The notes under the pieces are model-generated. The model was not told where the DNA came from. It saw only the letters and a program-made list of their open reading frames with translations, and did no database searches. Made by a program: the position numbers and the translations under genes. From positions 93,010 to 157,009 of the forward strand of contig NZ_SPFO01000004.1 in assembly GCF_005845035.1 (NCBI RefSeq): DNA of 64,000 nucleotides, given 5' to 3'. The number at the start of each line of letters is the position of its first letter. Within the stretch, counting starts at the first letter, position 1. The DNA is from Collinsella aerofaciens (lineage in GTDB: Bacteria; Actinomycetota; Coriobacteriia; Coriobacteriales; Coriobacteriaceae). This document shows, one piece after another, positions 62,405-64,000 of the stretch.

Positions 62405-63814
62405 ATGAATTATTCGTCTATTGCACGCAACACTATGATTGCGTTTGCTGCACAGTTTATTTCTCTATCGGTCAGTGTCGTCATGTCGCTGCTCGTGCCG
62501 AAAATCGTCGGCGTTGCCGATTATGGTTATTGGCAGCTGTTCATGTTCTATACGACCTATTCTGGCTTTTTCCACCTTGGCCTGAACGATGGTGTCTACC
62601 TGATCAACGGCGGTCTCTCTCGTGAGGAAATCGATAAGAGCTCGATCAAGTCTCAATATATTTTAGGCGCTTGTTTCCAGGCGCTTATCTGCCTTGTCAT
62701 CACCCTTGTTTCGATGCCTCTCGTCGATGATGCTAATCGAGTCTTTGTTATCGCGTCTTTCGCGCTTTACACCGTCGTCTACAATCTGACAAGCTATCTT
62801 GGCTTTGTTTTCCAGGCAATGAACGAGACTAAGCTGTTCTCGTTTTCCACTATGCTGGACAGGCTGGTGTTTCTGGCCCCGCTTCTTGTTCTAATTGGAC
62901 TAAAGGTTTCGGACTACCACCCCTATGTCTACGCGTATCTCGTTTCGAAGATCATCGCGCTCATTTATTGCTCTTGGATGGGTAGGGATATCCTTCGAGC
63001 TAAATCGATGTCTTTTTGCAACGCGCTTAAGGACGGTATTCACAGTATCGTCGTCGGCGTAAAGCTGATGATTGCTAACATTGCCGACACGTTGATTCTC
63101 GGCGTTTCTAGGTTTCTTATCGATCATTTTTGGGGAATCGTCGCCTTTGCGAAAATTTCTTTCTCCCTCTCGCTGGTCAATTTCTTTATCACTTTCGTTT
63201 CGCAGGCGAGCATGGTCTTATTTCCTGCTCTTAGGACAGGTTCTGATGAGGAGAGGGTTCGTTTTTACATTGGCATAAGAAATGCTATCGAGCTCATATT
63301 CCCTGCAATCTTTTTGCTCTATTTCCCTATGGTTTGGATTTTGGGGGCGTGGCTTCCTCAATATTCCGAAAGCCTTAGATATTTTGCGCTTTTACTCCCG
63401 ATATGCGTCTTTAATACAAAGATGAGCCTTTGCTGTACTACCTATTTCAAGGTTCTTCGTAAAGAACAGCTGCTCCTGAAGTTGAATATCGTTGCCGTTA
63501 TTTGCAGCACCGTCTTTTCGGTATTCGGTGTTCTCGCTCTCGATTCACTCGATGCTGTCCTGTGTGGCGCTGTAATCTGCATTATCGGAAGGTCGCTGTG
63601 GTCCGAACTATATTTAAATGAAAGGTTAAGTGCTCCGGGTTCGTCCAGGCCGTTTCAGGAGATTTTGCTTACAGTTGCCTTCGTCTTATTTACCGAGCTC
63701 ATGCCCGGTGGAGTGGCGGCACTCCTGTATTCGATAGTTTATATTGGCTATCTTTTACTTAATCATTCTGAATTGAAAAACGTTGCCTCGCATTTGAGCA
63801 GGCTTAAGCATTAG
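62405..63814 (+). CDS. Wzx-like polysaccharide repeat-unit flippase
   Basis: 469 residues with about 12-14 hydrophobic helices, of the MATE/PST superfamily. The N-terminal segment MSLLVPKIVGVADYGYWQLF (near residue 27) is a strong family feature. It moves lipid-linked repeat units across the membrane. Together with the polymerase and the initiating transferase it indicates a Wzx/Wzy-dependent pathway. Confidence 0.85.
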   Translation: MNYSSIARNTMIAFAAQFISLSVSVVMSLLVPKIVGVADYGYWQLFMFYTTYSGFFHLGLNDGVYLINGGLSREEIDKSSIKSQYILGACFQALICLVITLVSMPLVDDANRVFVIASFALYTVVYNLTSYLGFVFQAMNETKLFSFSTMLDRLVFLAPLLVLIGLKVSDYHPYVYAYLVSKIIALIYCSWMGRDILRAKSMSFCNALKDGIHSIVVGVKLMIANIADTLILGVSRFLIDHFWGIVAFAKISFSLSLVNFFITFVSQASMVLFPALRTGSDEERVRFYIGIRNAIELIFPAIFLLYFPMVWILGAWLPQYSESLRYFALLLPICVFNTKMSLCCTTYFKVLRKEQLLLKLNIVAVICSTVFSVFGVLALDSLDAVLCGAVICIIGRSLWSELYLNERLSAPGSSRPFQEILLTVAFVLFTELMPGGVAALLYSIVYIGYLLLNHSELKNVASHLSRLKH

Positions 63815-63845
63815 TAAATGTCATTCAACTAGATTGGATTAGGAT

Positions 63846-64000
63846 ATGAAGGGCATCATCCTCGCCGGCGGGTCCGGCACCCGCCTGTACCCGCTCACGC
63901 TCGTGACCTCCAAGCAGCTGCTTCCGGTCTACGACAAGCCCATGATCTACTACCCGCTGTCCACCCTCATGCTGGCGGGCATCCGGGACATCCTGGTCAT
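63846..64000 (+). CDS. rmlA: Glucose-1-phosphate thymidylyltransferase, 5' part (cut by window end)
   Basis: The first 51 codons read [18 protein letters not shown] and then [18 protein letters not shown], the nucleotide-binding loop and active-site Lys of RmlA. The enzyme makes dTDP-glucose for dTDP-rhamnose. AGGA lies upstream of ATG 63846. The sequence is again GC-rich, unlike the two genes before it. Confidence 0.92.
   Translation, partial: MKGIILAGGSGTRLYPLTLVTSKQLLPVYDKPMIYYPLSTLMLAGIRDILV

Overview
The window comes from a high-GC anaerobic gut-type actinobacterium, most likely a coriobacterium close to Collinsella. The gene content points that way: a Hyf-type formate hydrogenlyase with a selenocysteine formate dehydrogenase, dense runs of Big_4 Ig-like domains on a sortase-anchored surface protein, a glpA/FAD-oxidoreductase/DUF1667 operon, and many long intergenic palindromes. 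Genus assignment is inference.

Layout. Positions 3-1276 hold the tail of a defence-type hypothetical protein and a PIN-domain toxin with a frameshifted RelB/DinJ-like antitoxin. Positions 1592-17113 are one long formate-to-hydrogen operon: structured leader, hydN-like ferredoxin, fdhF with UGA at codon 140, hyfABCDEFGHI, hycH, hycI and the formate channel focA. An orphan molybdopterin oxidoreductase (17236-19353) follows. Then come selA, selB, tRNA-Sec (selC), mobA and a DUF3343 protein. Formate import, selenoprotein synthesis, molybdenum cofactor finishing and the H2-evolving membrane complex are therefore encoded side by side.

Positions 24563-38342 are mostly housekeeping: gdhA, a two-gene molybdenum hydroxylase, tRNA-Leu, tig-clpP-clpX, valS and folC. 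Positions 38584-45558 encode a 2324-residue Ig-like surface protein. On the minus strand follow an M24 peptidase and the glp operon. Between glpA and the next plus-strand gene lies a very regular array of hairpins with an 80-bp period (50653-51231). After thrS, a candidate invertible promoter precedes a LoaP/NusG-like antiterminator and a capsule or exopolysaccharide locus (54087-64000): initiating sugar transferase, glycosyltransferases, pyruvyl transferase, FrhB-like protein, Wzy, Wzx and the start of rmlA.

The most unusual content is non-coding. There are seven and a half tandem 80-bp hairpin units with compensating changes; five palindromes sharing AGTTGCGGTGAAAT ends; two large nested hairpins with the same core but unrelated outer arms; a 39-bp perfect inverted repeat between selB and selC; and two possible phase-variation devices at the head of the capsule locus. 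No transposase, integrase, CRISPR-associated gene or rRNA was seen.
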